Part shown: one piece after another, positions 50,001 through 62,000 of the stretch
How the letters are laid out: each line of letters begins with the position of its first letter
How positions within the stretch are numbered: position 1 is the first letter of the stretch
NCBI RefSeq assembly: GCF_000003815.2
Contig: NC_049992.1
Location: 17,596,489-17,660,488 of the forward strand
Length of the DNA: 64,000 nucleotides
Source: Branchiostoma floridae
Lineage: Eukaryota > Chordata > Leptocardii > Amphioxiformes > Branchiostomatidae
Direction: 5' to 3'
Position numbers and translations under genes: made by a program
Notes under the pieces: generated by a model
Seen by the model: only the letters and a program-made list of their open reading frames with translations
The model's database searches: none
Told to the model about the DNA's origin: nothing

Positions 50001-53000
50001 GCGATGGTATGGCAGGGCTCCATACCATCGCGGTGGTGACGGCGCTCTCGCCGCGATGGCACTCCCGCCGCGCTCTCACGGCGCTCTCACCTCGCTCTCA
50101 CGGCGCTCCCACGGCGACCTTGGCGATCCCACCGCGCTCTCACCGCGATGGTCAAATTTGCCATCGCCGTGAGAGCGCCGCGAGAGCGCCGTCCCAGTGG
50201 AATGGGGGTATAACAAACTTGTAAATACTGTACATAGACAGGTAGCGTCTGTCTTCGTCACAACCATTGGAAGATTATTTCATCTGTTCATTTGAGCTGT
50301 AAACTGGTTCTAAATTGTTGACTTGTTTACGTTCTTTCTCATTCTTTGTTTTAGACCCTGCTTCCATCATCAGTATCTCAGAGTCCCTCACGGCCACCGT
50401 GTCAGACAGCGTTACTCTGCAGTGTGTGGCGGACGGCAACCCCCCTCCCAACATCACGTGGACAAAGGACGGCATCCGCCTCCGCAGCCTGAACTCTGCA
50501 CTAACAGGGGACGTCCGCATGGGGTCGTACTTGATCAAGTCTGTGCAGGCCAACGATACCGGCACCTTCTTGTGTACCGCCGAGAACGACATCGGTGAAA
50601 GTAGTACCAAATCTCTCAGCTTAACGATCAAACGTGGGTGTCTTTTTCCATTTCATACCTCATTCATTACCTTGTGGCACCCGCAAGATTCTTGATCATG
50701 GGCTGTTATCACCTTAAGCCAACCTTGGTACTAATTCCAGTTTTCTAACGTTTCAGTCAAGTTTTTCCATTGGCAATCAGTCATTTTGTGTCACGCTCAC
50801 ACCCTCTACCCTTCTAGTTGTGGGTTGACTGTAACCGCTGCAATGCTCCTGATATAAGTTCTCTCATTAAAGCCTGTTAACACGACCGTAACTACTACTA
50901 AATAACATGGCGTGAAGAATTAGTTTGAATGTGAAATTCATTGTGAAAAACGCAAGTCTGCCAACTGGGAGATATCTAGCATCGTTAAGTACAGGAAAAA
51001 GGGTAAATGTTATGCTGAAAACTTGCCCATAAAACTTTCTCCGATTGTTCACCTTGAAAAGCTGCACGGTAGGTTAAGAGGTCCTATTCTATTAAGGCGA
51101 CGATAGCACTGAGACGTAGAATGGATTCGTGCAACCCTTAATTTCATGTTTAGTATATAATCCAAAGTGTACATGTAAAGCAAATGAAAAGACAACAAAC
51201 ATACAAAGCGTACAAATTTCCACTTTTGTTGTAAAATTCGTTGGCCTTGTGTCTCACAAGGAATGAAGACGATATTAAGAAAGTAAGTACAATTTAACCT
51301 GGATTCCAGCCTTGCCCGGTCCCGATGGTCGCTACTAGGGGTGGGTATCGGTACAGAAAATTCAGGTCCGGGTCGGGTCAAAAGGATTATGTCCAGGTCG
51401 GGACCTGAACCTGGACCTGATGCAGTATGACTCATACCAATGGTCCATTTCACTACAAAGAAATCTGTTTGGTGGAGTTTTATACTTACACTGGCGTTTT
51501 AAAATTCTACAACGCTAACTGCACCTGTGCGATTGGCTGTAAAACTTGGTAGAAATTACTATAAACTCGGCTCTACTTCACTCTTGTTATTTTCTTCCAC
51601 ATGAAAGCGCCAAGACGTGTGGATACCTGATAAAGTAATTTGTTGATTTTATAATCGGTCCAACCTCCGGTCCACCTAATTTTTTCAGGTCCGGTTTTTC
51701 TGGACCGGTCCAATAAGAAAAACCGGTTTTGTACCGGTACACTGTACCGATGCCCAGCTCTAGTCGCTACCGATAGCGGACTGAAGGGAACAATGCTGGA
51801 CTCCAGTAGTCTCTATCAGACTCCGGGTACAATTCGTTGGGCGCTCTGACAAAGCGCAGCGAGGTCACCACCATCGCGGAATGGGGGTGTTACCACACAT
51901 TGCCGGTCGTATGTGGTGCGTGCAAGGTTCATTCACGAGAGCTAAACTGGGCCAGAGTAGCTAAAATTAGAAAATAATCGATGATAGTAATCCATGATAT
52001 ATGATAGTCCCAATTTACACCTCTTTTGCACACGCATGGTTTGGGTTACCCATATATTTGAATTATGCACCGCTAAATTTCATTAACGTTTCCCTGTCTG
52101 GTACAATAAAACATGATCTCAAAATGGGAGGCTGGAAATAGATACACCTACATACTCCAGATTGATTCTATATTTTGCAAATGATTCATCAAGTTGATCG
52201 ACCTTAAGCTCCGTTTTATCTTTTAGAAATGAGGCGAAAGGTAGCCACTTCCACCATCGCTGTAGTTGTCGGAGCGACCGCTGGGGGGCTCTGGTTGGTG
52301 GTCTGTGTGGGACTCGCCGTGTACGTGGCCAAACGCCGAAAGCGGAAGGAGGAGAAGAAAAAGTTTGCCTTTTACTACAACATGGGGAGGAGGGATCCTG
52401 GTAATGGAGACGAAAGACTGGAGGAAGATAAGGAACCTCCTCCGTACTCATCTGTGCCAGGTAAGCTCATTCTCCTAACGCCCGGTCCCCAACGGCATTA
52501 GCCTATGGGGCCCTGCTATCTCATGCCCTATCAATGGGGTTATTATGATTTTCGCCACAAACCAGCTGTCAACCAATCAGAGAATAGGCTTTTCTTGGGC
52601 TTTTTGTTGTCGCAAGCTGTCTCGCAAAGGCCGCTGGGAAGCTATCAGCCAATCATTTTACGTATTACATGGCTCCATCCTCCTACGCCCGATCCCCAAC
52701 GGCTGACTGCCCATATAAGGGCAAGCTCATTAATATTTATAAGTAGGGCGGTCCCTAACTGGTCTGAGTGCACAAGATAGCAGAGGTAAACACAAGGAGT
52801 TTTGACACGACGGTGGTCCCTCTGCGTAAGAGAATGGGTAAGCTCCAAGCCAAGGTCCCTGTAACTCAACTGTTTGCAGCCTCAATTGGTAGCTCCTGCT
52901 TCCAGTGCAAAGTACACAAATGGAAATCTGTATCGGCGACAATGTAAAAGAAATAGACAGGTTCAGGGTGTTATAATCTAAATCTCATAAGTGAACATTC

Positions 53001-56000
53001 CATGGCATAAAAACACAGCTTCGAAGTGTGTAAAAAGTCTGATTTAGAAAAGTCCTCACCGGCGGAAATTATTTCATCGCTGCAATTCTAAAAAAAAAAT
53101 ACCGCTATCTTGGTTTCTGATGACTTCATTTTATGGATTGACCACTTAGACAAATAAGGAGTCTACACAGGCCTAAATATGGGCCAAAACCCTGTCTTTT
53201 ATACCAAATCTGGAAGTCTTCACTCTGCACTTAGACTAAATATGATTTTTCCATTAAAAGGGCTGATACAAATCTGCAAAAGTCTCAAATAGACTTTAAT
53301 TATTTGTAACTGGAAGAGACCCCTATTCAATCTTGGTTGGGACAGCTGCATGCGTCTTTTTATGACTGGTTTATCTATTTCGAAAACAAAACTGACAGTA
53401 ACATAGCAGCCACAAGGCTGAATTACGACATGTCATTACATCAATCATTAAAGTAGTTAAAATCGAATATCATGAATCATTGCAATAGTACTGCTCTTAA
53501 AAATCACTACAAACAAATTAAATCAGTATCGGGATGAAGCATATAAATTAGTATTTGCAGTAATATCAGCATATTACTTTATCGGAAGGTGAACAAATAT
53601 TTAAAATACACAATGGCTTACTATTTGATACAAAGCACAAACACACAGGTAACAATTACTTGTTCAAAAGGCGGACCATGAAGGGTACAGCGCTGTTACG
53701 ATAGCGTTCAGTTCTACAGCGAGTAGTGTTCAGTTTGTGGGATGACCTTGTCTGTCTACCACCGATCTCACCTCTGGCTGGTGGCAGTAAGTGCAAGAAA
53801 TGCTGGGACTGACTGAGAGAGTTAGCAAAGTGTGTGATCAGTTCAAGACGTCGTGCTTGTAGCGAAGGTAGACCCAAGTCAGAACAGGCATCAGTGTAAG
53901 ACGTGTAGTTGTTCCCCAGGATTATACGCACAGCTCTCCGTTGGACATTCTCGATCCTGTCACTAAGTGCAGTGGTGAGCCCGGAGTGCCAGACGGGGAC
54001 ACAATACTCCAGAACAGGTCGGATGTAAGTCACATACACTGTGACTAGGTCGCCGATGGACACGTTAAAGTGTTTCAGATTACGGAGGAGGTAAAGGCGT
54101 CGGCTAGATTTGTTACAAATGGTGTCAACGTGAGAGTTCCAACGTAGGTCAGCCTGCCGGAACACGCCCAGGATCTTCATCACTGGCACCTGTTGTAGCT
54201 CAGTGTTGTCGATCATAAGAGGTGGTGTTGGGTACGGGACCTTCCTGAATTGGATGTGCATAGCTTGACATTTCTTGGGATGCAGCTTCATATGGCTGGT
54301 GCGAGACCAGTGGTCCAGGTCGTTCAAGTCCTGTTGCATATAAGACATACTTAGTTTGGGGGATCTTAGAATCTTTTGGGGGTCTTTTGGAATCTATATA
54401 CATTGGGGGTCCCGTATTATAGGATTGCAGGTCAAGTTTTGGTATTTGGACTTTTTTTTGGACTGCCTATTCTTAACGATGGAAATCATGCCATCTTTAT
54501 TGTAATCTATTATTATGAATTAGATCATTTCAATCATCAACACTGAAAACGGTATCTTATATGAGAACAAGTCTTTTGGAATTATCTACAAACTGGAAAA
54601 AAAACGTCCGTTGATAGTTTAAGTCTAGAGCTGTACTGTACTGAACTGAAGTCTATAGACTTTTAGAGGGCGACATCTAGCGAAATAAAGAAGGGAAGCA
54701 ACCTTTCTCGCAAACAAGGGTGCCTTTCTCCCACCGAAGTAACTTTACTGCATCTCTCGTGAAATGTACGGGATATTGTGTTTGTAATGTCCTTTTTTTT
54801 CTATTTTGCTTTTGAACAGACGGGGACAGTGTGGCACTGCACTCAAGTTTTGTAACTTATATTAACAGTGCGACGTACACAGTACAGACAGAAGGTACCC
54901 ATTTTTACACCTGGGTGAAGTGAGGAAGGTCGTGTTAAGTGCCTTTTCCAAGGGCACAACGTCGGGGCGGGGCACGGCGGGGATCGAACTCAGAACCTCT
55001 AGGTTCCGAGCCGAACGTTCTACCTGTTACGTCACGCCCGCCGCCACAATGTCCTTTTGATTCTGTGATTTATTGGACAAAAACATCCCATGAGCATGGA
55101 GTATATTGCGCTTGGCCTCGATATATTCTTTAACCGAATAAATCAATGTTGCCTATAGCTATACACACATAACCGGTAGCCATGTCATACTTTTAAAACA
55201 AAACAGCGCACGAAGAATGTTAGAGTAATGTCTCAAAATTAAGAACAAAAATCATTAAAGTATCTATGTGAAAAGGTCCTGACAATCCGTCAACCATTTT
55301 TTTTAATTTATTCACTTATTCGCCTCGTAAGAGACAGAACACGACGTGTCAAAGTCGAACGTTTCGTTGCGGTATCATAACAAGCCTCTAGGGGGGGGGG
55401 CAAATTCTAACGAAGACCTGCCCACAGAACAAATATCAAGACAACCCACCAGGCATTCTCAAATAATTTTCATACACACAAACAGACAGACAGACAGACA
55501 TACGCTCCCAAAAACACCTTTCGGCAAAGGTAATTATATGATCTCATAAACCTATACCTACCGAAAAATATTTTTGTATTATCAAAATATCATGATCTGC
55601 GCTCGTTACTTTAGCTTCCAAAATTCAACCTCGTCGTCAGTTTCTTCTGAGCAAAGTAATCGTTGATTAATTGTGAAAGATGTCCTGTTTTAAGTCTAAT
55701 TGTTCAGAGCAGCTGTAACATAAGCCTCATGGGACTCGTATTAAGTTAAAGATTACTTAATGTGCTCATTCATGGTGACAGATGCTGTAAAATCAATAAA
55801 TAGCAATATGTACAGTGGTTTTGTAATTGGTAAACACGTTTATCATCGTTAAGGGTCGATAGTCCTGGTTGATATATCTTGATTTCTTGTAATTTGTTTG
55901 TATGTTTGTCATTATCAATTGTATAAAAGTACGCTTTGCATGTCTTGATGTATTAGTTGATGTATTTGTCGTTGTTGATTGCTAATAGATCTTCTTGGTT

Positions 56001-59000
56001 TGTTGTAATTATTTTATATGTTTGTCAATGTTAATTGTTAATAGATCTCCTTTATGCATTTTCCTTCAGAAAGAATCGCTTTCAAGTTTATGTATTTGTC
56101 CTTTGCTAATAGATCCTCTTCCTATGTCTTAAATGGATCATATAGGTTTGCACGTTTGTCTTGGTTAGTTGTCAATAGATCTTCTTTATGTATTTTACTT
56201 TAAATAGAATTGCTTTCAAGTTTGTTCAGTTATGGTGTTTGTCCTTTTCCATTAGATTATCTAACTATTTGCTCTTATAGGTTTATACGTTTGTCAATGT
56301 TAATTGTCAATAGATCTCCATCATGCATTGTGTCTGCAAATAGAATCGCTTTCAAGTTTGTTCAGTTTAAGTGTTTATCCTTTGCGAATAGATCCTCTCG
56401 TTATTTCTTGCTTTAGTCTTATTGGTTTCTACGTTTGTTTTTGTTAGTTGTCAATAGATCTCTTTTATTCATTTTACTTCAAATGGAATTGCTTTCAAGT
56501 TTGTTCAGTTTTGGTGTTTGTCCTTCGTAGATAGATCCTTCAGCTATGCCTTGCTTTGCTCTAATCGGCTTCTACGTTTGTCTTTGTTAATTGTCCATAG
56601 ATCTTCTTTACACATCTTACCGTAGATAAAATCGTCTTCCCCCTCGTTTAGTTTACGTGTCCGTCATTTAGCCATACTGCCTGAAACGAAATGAAATGAT
56701 CAGAATACAATGAGCACGATGAGCCTTCACCTAATGGAACCGTGCATCACAATTCGTAACTTCAAACTCAATTCGCTGCAGTTATTGAAAAGAGTAGGTA
56801 ACCTTCCCGGTGTGAGTGGATCAAACCATTCTGGCTAAATGGGGTATGGGATTTCCCGAGCAGCCTCGTAACCCCTGCTTTGCCTATTGAGTCAGCTAGT
56901 CGAACTTGCTGAAGCTCGGTGTTTCTGACATAGGGATAAGAGATGCTGCCACAGTGAACGTAGTTCGGTGCCTACAATTGGTCAATGGCCTTGCACTGAG
57001 CAAACTCGATGAAAAAATCAGAATGTGTTTGTCATCTTTGCTCTTGAGAGACTATGAACGAATGGCTGACGCAGACTCCCCAAGCAAGAGATTTGTATCA
57101 AAGCTGGCCAATGAGTATAGCCGGCGTTTGACTCCCTTTGGCCGGCTATACTCATTGGCCAGCTCTGATACTATCTCTTAAGGCACCGTAGGGTCTGCTG
57201 GGAGAAAGAGGGGAGGACAAGATCACTCACTCACTCACTCACTCAATGAGTGACAGGGTTTGTTTGGAGACTGCCCAGTAACATGCTTCAGTCGCTTCAT
57301 CGAACGCTGAGACACCATTTTACGTCCCCTCCGAAATATGAGTGCAGTCCCAGCTGAGCTAGGTGCCCTTCCCAGGATTTGAACTGTGGCCTCCCAGTTA
57401 CCAACTAGTGGGGACCAAGAGTCAAGCTGTGAAGCTACTATCAGATAACTACAATTATCAGTTTGGCTACAAACCCCCTAGAAAGTCTTTTGTAATTGCG
57501 GAGGACAGCACTGATTAATCATTAGCTTTCATTCCTATTTCCTTAAGAATACTCCCCCCCCCTTTTTTTCTAAATCAGGTTCGTAGGGCCTGATGTTACC
57601 ATCATGTTGATGAAGAGCGGCCCATAGCGATAACTGTAGCATCATCTCTTCTCCCTAAGTCAGAAACATCAAGCTTAAGCAAGCTTGACTTCACTGACTC
57701 AATAGGCGAAGCAGGGGTTACGAGCCTGCTCGGGAAATTCCCTACCACATTTTGGCCGGAATGGTTTGATCCGCCACAACGCACCATCGCACATGTGGCG
57801 GGTTCTTTTACGTGCCCGGGGTGTGGCTCTCCCCAAACACGGGACCTCCATTTAACGTCCTATCCGAGGGACGACTCATTTTCACTTGAGTAAAGTGAGG
57901 AAAGTCGTGTAAAGTCGTGTAAAGTGCCTTTCCCAAGGGCACAAGACCGGCAACACGGCAGGCGGATTGGAGAACCGGCGACCTCTCGGTCACGGGCCGA
58001 ATACACTACCACTGTGCTACGCGGCCCCACGGCGTCTTTACAAGATAATAGAGAAAAGTTTTTGACTGAATGTTTCGATCTTTATAATTGTCAGTATACT
58101 GTATCATTCATACTCGCAACTGCACTCAATTTTCTCAATTTTAGTCTGATTTTATCTAATCTTGACAACTTAGTTTTCTTGCCATGGCTTAATCACATTG
58201 GAAGAATGCCGTGTGTCTCTATTAATGTGACTTCTCGTTGGGGGGAAGTTGCCTTCCTCTTGAAACACTGCCATTTTTGTTTTGATCCTCTGGAGTCTTA
58301 TCTGTATTTATGGCACGGTGCCTCTAAAGATGGTTTCTGATGCATCTTCAATATGAATATTGCCCATTTTCGACTGTTGTACTTGCGGACACATAATGCT
58401 TGAGAACGTCTTATTTCTGTGATTCGTGGGGAGAAAGGATACTTTAGAAGTCTCAAAGTCTAATGTAATATTTCACATAGGGCAAAGGGAAATATATTTC
58501 ATGTATGACATTCTCTACACATAAGACTTAAAGTGCGAAAGCGTTACAAAACAAGACGGGTAAAAACAACAAGTTTCGAACTAATGTTGTTAATGTTGTT
58601 AGAATTATCGTATTGGTAAACCATTGTATTACAGCCAACAGGTCTTTTCTTCCTGAATCAAATCAGTTCAACAAGTGACACAGTGTGGTAGCCTATTGCC
58701 ACTTACCAACTTGACCACTATAGTCAGGGCTACCATAATAGTGCCAATTGTACATCTACGCTATCACACTAGTGTCTTGACTCTTGTCTACAAGTACGTA
58801 TGCACTCAAGGCTAAGTAACAATAACGGTACCGCTTCTACAACGTAAACCACACTCATCGCTTCTAAACGTAGAGTCAAAGTTACTACAGAACAGACCTT
58901 TCCGCAATTTCTGTCATGGAGGGCAACAAAACTTATTTCTTTTGTCTCAAGATCAGTTGCAAATGAATGCGTGTTGATGCGAGCCATACAGTTTACTTGC

Positions 59001-62000
59001 CGTGGCCTGATCGCATTGCCAGAATTTGGTACGTCTCTATTAATGTGACTTCCCTTTGGGGGGAAGTTGTCTTCCTTTAGATACGTTGCGACTTTGTTCC
59101 AAACCTCTTGAGTCGTACCTCTATTTTGATTCTCTGTGCCTCTGGCGATGGTTCAAGTTGCATTTTGAATATAAATATTGCTCATATTCCTCCGTTGTAC
59201 TTAAAGACACATGATACTTGAGGCAGTATTATGTTTCGTGAGAAGAAAGTCAAAGAGTTGGTAATGAAAATTGCTGTTTCTATTTGTGTATTGCCGTTTT
59301 GTGTCGCTTTTGAGGCCCTCCACTTCTAAGTCCTCTAACTCTTGAACGACGTGTTGTAGGACCACCAAATTTTCAGGACATGATATCGACATAAAATCTG
59401 ATAAGTATTTGACGTTTGACGTTACGTTGACGTAAGATGACGTAATTAGGACGTCATCAATTTGATTATATTGGCCTGACCCATGAAAAAAGGGTATTCT
59501 CAGAAAACTTCAAGTTATACTACAAAAATGTAACAACAAGTGCAGCCAACAGAATAATAATGTTTATTACGACTTGTATTGCCAATAGCAACATCGAGGA
59601 CGTCATAATGACGTCATAAAATGCGCTGCGAACATCATTGCACACCCAACTGTGACCCTCCTTCTCGGAGTAACAAGGCTTATTTGTTCTATTGGCATAA
59701 AAGAATTGAAATACGCGGTCGTATACGCCGTACATAACAAATGACAGTTGTACCTAAAGCGAAAGAATAGGGTCACTCTAGATCCGCCAATGAATCACAA
59801 AGCAGCATTTTCAAAACAAACTAAGGTGCATCGATTCGTCAATCGTCAGTCGAACCATTAATATTTTCATGATAAATCATATTTTCATGATAAATCATAC
59901 GTTATTTGTAATTAATGAGTAATTAACGAGTAGGCTTTGCTAGCAACCTGTTTGATCATATCTAATTAAACAAGACTTGATTAGGCTCCGAGGTACATAT
60001 TAATGCGAAAACAAGCACATCTGTCGCAACAGACTGTCTGCATCCATTATTTCATTGGATGGTCATTAACACATGTTTACAACGCCTCTAAGGCTTAATA
60101 GTGGGATGCGTTTGGAATTTTATGTAGGTTTTATCAATATACCCGTCGCGCCACAATTAAGATCACTGCAGCCTGATTTGACTGTGTCTACAAGACACAT
60201 CATCCAGATGTATCAATCAGTAAAGTTCTTGGAAAAGAGCCAAAAAAACTTGTTAGGAATAAAAATCAGTATGTCGTGACAGTACAATAGCCATATCATA
60301 TCATCTCTTTCTCTGTCTCGATTCGTATTTGAGAATCAGATTCGTATACAATAAAATACAAAAAGAAAGAAACCAAGCTACCAGATCCTGTACAGACAAT
60401 TATGACAGTAGTGTTACACCGGTGCTATCAAAAGAAAACTGATCTACAGTGGACGAAGCTCAAAGACAGTAGGAAAATGTTCAGACAATGCATTATGTAC
60501 ATAATGGCGACTACATAGGAACAGATAGATGTAGTTACAGATTCATATATCACTGCAATAGAAGAAGTGACCCGCGGGGATACCATTAATGTGTCTGTTG
60601 GCCTGATACGCATGTTTCAATGACTCTTCACTAATCCAATAATGTATGTGTGGAAAATTTATCCCTCTATAATCGGTCACAGAGTACCGTTATATAGAGA
60701 GGGGGACTTCCGCGAGATGCACTTAGATCTACTTGACCCGGATTGACTGGCACTCTATATGTACAAAGCATGGCACAACAGGTCACCATGTCGTGCAGAT
60801 ATTGCATGCGGTCACACTCAAATGGACCCATATGATGAGACACTGAATTACGACCCGTACAAATAAATGTTAGAGAGCAAATAGGACCTGATTAGGCGCC
60901 GAGACAATGCTTTGTTGGGGGCATGCATTATTGACAAGGACGCCCCGATGTTGTATTCAGCCATTTCTCTACTACGACTGCCCTTTACACCATATGTTTG
61001 GACATGCAAATTTTTAAAAGTGTTAATTACCGGTGTTTGCAATTTGTTTTGTTGAAATTGACTAGTACACAGTAGCCAGATGACCTGTTAGCTTTCAACA
61101 GACATTGAATTCAAAATTGCAAAATGTAAAACTTTTAATTACGACAAAAGCCAACAAAACATACAAAGCGTAAAATGTGTTTTTTTAATCAATAAAAGTC
61201 GGTGAATGTTATGCCAAAACATGTACACTTGGTCGCACCGTTAGTGAAATAGAGGTGTAACTTCACGTACTATTTAGGAATAAATTCCTTGCTTCTTCCT
61301 GTATTAAGAGTTGTTCCCTTTTGTTTTTATGTAGCTAAACCTACAAGCAAGACGCCAAGCTACGGTGGCATCAACACTATGAGAAAGTCTTTGGGCAAGA
61401 AAGGTATGTAGAACAGTTCGACCTCTCTTTTAAATCATAGATAACAGAAGTTGTGTGGGCGATAGGGAGGTCTCATCACTATTCATCAAGGCGGACTGCT
61501 GATACCCTTCGAGCTAATCCACGCTGTGAGCAAACCGAGAGATTGATGAATCACACAACGACTGTCGTGTCACTTTACAGGACGTGTCTACAGTAACTCC
61601 GCACTGCTAACCCGTTCTCGTAATCAGCTTCATCCCGTAAGAAATCGCTTCTTTTATTTCATTTCTTTACGACCACAGAAAGGAGATACGCACGCGCGAT
61701 GTACGCCTATCGCCCGCGGGAAGATAACGAGCTCCGCCTGGAGACTGATGACATCATCGAGGTGCTGGAGGGGGAAGATGGCGGCTGGTGCCTGGGTTAC
61801 CTGAGGGGCAGGATAGGCCTCTTCCCCTCTAACTACGTAAAGTTTATCTCCTCAAGTGAAGGTAAGATTCTTATAAGGCGATCAATGGTACTTTATTCCT
61901 TTGTTCCCTCAACCCTGGTTCACGAAAGCCATGATGAAAAGCGACAATAGAAGCATTACCAGGTCGATTATATCGCAGACTACTGATGGTGCCCGTTGAA

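Larger units (their letters stand above)
48592..50354 (+). other. Intron 3 of the Ig-SH3 receptor, 1.8 kb
   Basis: It contains a poly-G tract (48669-48688), the 0.9-kb inverted-repeat element and the GCGCTCTC palindromic array listed below. The last 140 bp to the acceptor are unique and pyrimidine-rich. Confidence 0.7.
52461..54819 (+). other. Intron 5 of the Ig-SH3 receptor, 2.4 kb
   Basis: It contains a repeat shared with 42.9 kb, a SINE fragment near 53.3 kb and a truncated antisense LINE. A short direct repeat (CCCCAACGGC context) occurs at 52490 and again near 52700. Confidence 0.6.
56816..57777. mobile_element. Element of about 0.96 kb with 140-bp inverted arms
   Basis: The left arm (56816-56955) and the reverse complement of the right arm (57633-57777) align along their length, sharing ATCAAACCATTC, ATTTCCCGAGCAG, CGTAACCCCTGCTT and GCCTATTGAGTCAG. 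The arms have diverged by many substitutions, so the structure is old. A SINE and a hairpin lie between them. Confidence 0.6.
54895..61334 (+). other. Intron 6 of the Ig-SH3 receptor, 6.4 kb
   Basis: It contains three SINEs, a tandem array, an inverted-repeat element with inner hairpin, a 240-bp direct repeat and a fragment of the TTAA element, all listed. Short (CAGA)n and (ACTC)n tracts lie at about 55482-55500 and 57224-57245. Between 59.6 and 61.3 kb nothing is recognised. Confidence 0.6.

Noticed and set aside
49916-50224. Arginine/histidine-rich 102-codon ORF
   Set aside because: It is the GCGCTCTC array translated; low-complexity by-product.
52461-52501. Read-through of exon 5 as the natural C terminus
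   Set aside because: It would stop 14 codons past a strong GTAAGC donor; in-frame downstream exons with SH3 make splicing more likely, though intron retention remains possible.
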